From Clostridia bacterium (lineage in GTDB: Bacteria; Bacillota; Clostridia; Oscillospirales; Acutalibacteraceae): a stretch of DNA of 5,767 bases. Numbering within the stretch: position 1 is the first letter of the stretch; the number at the start of each line of letters is the position of its first letter. The position numbers and the translations under genes were made by a program. Shown here piece after piece: positions 4,439 to 5,767 of this stretch. Under the pieces are notes generated by a model, which worked only from the letters and a program-made list of their open reading frames with translations, was not told where the DNA came from and searched no databases. The DNA lies in the NCBI GenBank assembly GCA_017631745.1, contig JAGBSR010000112.1, forward strand, positions 1 through 5,767. Reading direction: 5' to 3'.

Positions 4439-5767
4439 TTATTTTACAACAATATTAACGAGTCTGCCCTTTACATAGAGCTCTTTTACGATAGTTTTGC
4501 CTGCAATTTCCTCGGAAATCTTTGCATCGGCCTTTGCAAGAGCAATAGCATCTGCAGCATCAATGTCAGCTGCAACGCTGAGCTTTGCACGTACCTTGCC
4601 GTTTACCTGAGCGACGATCTCAACCTCAGCGTCGACGCATTTAGCTTCGTCATATGTAGGCCAGGGTGAAACTGCAAGCATATCACCGCCCATAAGAGCA
4701 TTGATCTCTTCAGTTACGTGAGGAGCAAAGGGATTAAGAAGTGAAACAAAGGTTCTGAGCTCTTTCTTTGTGATTGAGCCGTAATCGTAAATCTCGTTAA
4801 GAAGTGTCATAAGAGCAGCAATTGCTGTGTTATATTTGAGAGTCTCGATATCGCTTGAAACTTTCTTGATTGCTCTGTTGAAGGGAGCTTCAAGCTTCTT
4901 TGAGTATTCTTCGCCATCTGTGAGGATAGTCTGAAGATTCCATACTCTGTCGATAAATCTCTTACAGCCCTTAACGCTGTCTTCTGACCAGGGAGCTGCC
5001 TTTTCATAGTCGCCCATAAACAGTACATAAGTACGAAGAACGTCTGCACCGAATGCGTCAACAACATCGTTGGGGTCGATAACATTGCCTCTTGACTTTG
5101 ACATCTTTACGCCGTCAGGACCGAGGATGAGACCCTGAGCAGTTCTCTTTGCATAAGGCTCTGCTGTGGGTACCTCGCCGATATCGTAAAGGAACTTGTG
5201 CCAGAAGCGTGAGTAGATAAGGTGACGGGTTACGTGCTCCATACCGCCGTTGTACCAGTCTACCATACCCCAATACTTAAGCTTTTCCATATCTGCGAAA
5301 TGCTCGTCATTTTTTGGGTCGATATATCTCAGGAAGTACCAGGATGAGCCTGCCCACTGAGGCATTGTGTCAGTCTCTCTCTTAGCAGCCTTGCCACACT
5401 TGGGACAAGTGCAGTTTACGAATGCATCAATCTTAGCAAGGGGGCTTTCACCGTCTGAGCCGGGCTCGAAGTTTTCAACCTTGGGAAGCTTGAGAGGAAG
5501 CTCATTATAGGGTACGGGAACGATGCCGCAGTGAGGACAGTGAACGATGGGAATGGGTTCACCCCAATAACGCTGACGGTTGAACGCCCAGTCCTTCATC
5601 TTATACTGAACACCCTTTTCACCGATACCCTGCTTCTCGAGCTCTTCGAGTACGCGTGCGATTGATGATTTTTTATCTGTGTAACCGTTGAGATAATCTG
5701 AGTTGACCATTTCGCCGTCGCCTGTGTAAGCTTCAACTGCGATGTCGCCACCCTTGATTACTTCGAT
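4439..5767 (-). CDS. leuS: Leucyl-tRNA synthetase, C-terminal 442 residues (5' end outside window)
   Basis: LeuRS charges tRNA-Leu with leucine in the cytoplasm. The visible part begins in the end of the CP1 editing domain (IEVIKGGDIAVEAYTGDGEMVNSDYLNGY), then returns to the class I catalytic core with WAFNRQRYWGEPIPI (60-74 of the fragment). Two CxxC pairs (HCPHCG at 76-81 and CTCPKCG at 119-125) flank VPVPYNELPLKLP and could bind zinc. ETDTMPQWAGSSWYFLRY and GGMEHVTRHLIYSRFWHKFLYDIG follow. The KMSKS signature is at 221-225 (bases 5093-5107), then come the helical anticodon-binding domain and the C-terminal domain (VEIVAQVNGKVRAKL to VNIVVK). QGLILGPDG leads straight into KMSKS, so the long leucine-specific insertion of the E. 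coli enzyme is absent, as in Firmicutes. The Met at 5710 is internal, because the frame stays open to the edge. The HIGH motif and most of the editing domain lie outside. No convincing terminator follows the stop. Confidence 0.98.
   Translation of the reverse strand: MEVIKGGDIAVEAYTGDGEMVNSDYLNGYTDKKSSIARVLEELEKQGIGEKGVQYKMKDWAFNRQRYWGEPIPIVHCPHCGIVPVPYNELPLKLPKVENFEPGSDGESPLAKIDAFVNCTCPKCGKAAKRETDTMPQWAGSSWYFLRYIDPKNDEHFADMEKLKYWGMVDWYNGGMEHVTRHLIYSRFWHKFLYDIGEVPTAEPYAKRTAQGLILGPDGVKMSKSRGNVIDPNDVVDAFGADVLRTYVLFMGDYEKAAPWSEDSVKGCKRFIDRVWNLQTILTDGEEYSKKLEAPFNRAIKKVSSDIETLKYNTAIAALMTLLNEIYDYGSITKKELRTFVSLLNPFAPHVTEEINALMGGDMLAVSPWPTYDEAKCVDAEVEIVAQVNGKVRAKLSVAADIDAADAIALAKADAKISEEIAGKTIVKELYVKGRLVNIVVK

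Noticed and set aside
4411..4443. AT-rich inverted repeat AATAAT/ATTATT as a leuS terminator
   Set aside because: Only six A/T pairs around a 21-base loop, overlapping the leuS stop codon region. It is too weak to call in an AT-rich spacer.
4403..4669. 88-codon plus-strand frame beginning upstream of leuS's 3' end
   Set aside because: Most of it is antisense to the conserved LeuRS C-terminal domain. It starts in AT-rich spacer without a ribosome site, and its composition looks like an antisense shadow.
4807..5085. 92-codon minus-strand frame inside leuS
   Set aside because: It is an alternative frame of the intact LeuRS anticodon-binding region, with no independent start signal or motif.
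1..5767. CRISPR array, tRNA/rRNA genes, insertion sequence, phage or defence genes
   Set aside because: No regularly spaced direct repeats, no cloverleaf-like segment, no transposase or integrase motifs and no flanking target duplications were seen while reading both strands.

Overview
The window reads as ordinary chromosome from a low-to-mid GC Gram-positive anaerobe, most likely a gut Clostridia of the Ruminococcus/Oscillospiraceae kind. The reasons are strong AGGAG-type ribosome binding sites, a short Firmicutes-type ribosomal protein S21, a leucyl-tRNA synthetase without the long leucine-specific insertion, a DUF4830-like secreted or anchored protein, and GC-rich palindromic spacers. The genus assignment is inference from memory of these families.

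Layout, left to right: (1) bases 1-1023, minus strand: the first 341 codons of an intracellular GH13 alpha-amylase/neopullulanase-type enzyme, cut off by the window edge just before its catalytic nucleophile. (2) 1024-1100: a 77-bp divergent intergenic region. (3) 1101-1583, plus strand: a 160-aa membrane-anchored or exported protein resembling the DUF4830 family. (4) 1582-1637: a palindromic spacer between convergent genes. (5) 1645-2889, minus: HflX GTPase. (6) 2928-2974: a long perfect-stem hairpin. (7) 2982-4046, minus: M24 (Xaa-Pro dipeptidase-like) metallopeptidase. (8) 4090-4122: intrinsic terminator. (9) 4129-4305, minus: rpsU (ribosomal protein S21, 58 aa). (10) 4306-4395: rpsU leader and a full-consensus sigma-A promoter. 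(11) 4439-5767, minus: the C-terminal 442 residues of leucyl-tRNA synthetase, with the N-terminus beyond the right edge.

Four consecutive minus-strand genes (leuS, rpsU, the M24 peptidase and hflX) form a housekeeping block for translation, ribosome rescue and peptide turnover. It is probably not one operon: rpsU has its own strong promoter and its own terminator. The GH13 gene and the DUF4830-like gene diverge from a short shared spacer, and the DUF4830-like gene converges on hflX. No tRNA, rRNA, CRISPR array, transposase, phage gene or defence system is visible. I do not see an undescribed multi-gene system. The points most worth a second look are the uncharacterised DUF4830-like protein, the two palindromic spacers that look like dispersed repeats, and the structured rpsU leader.
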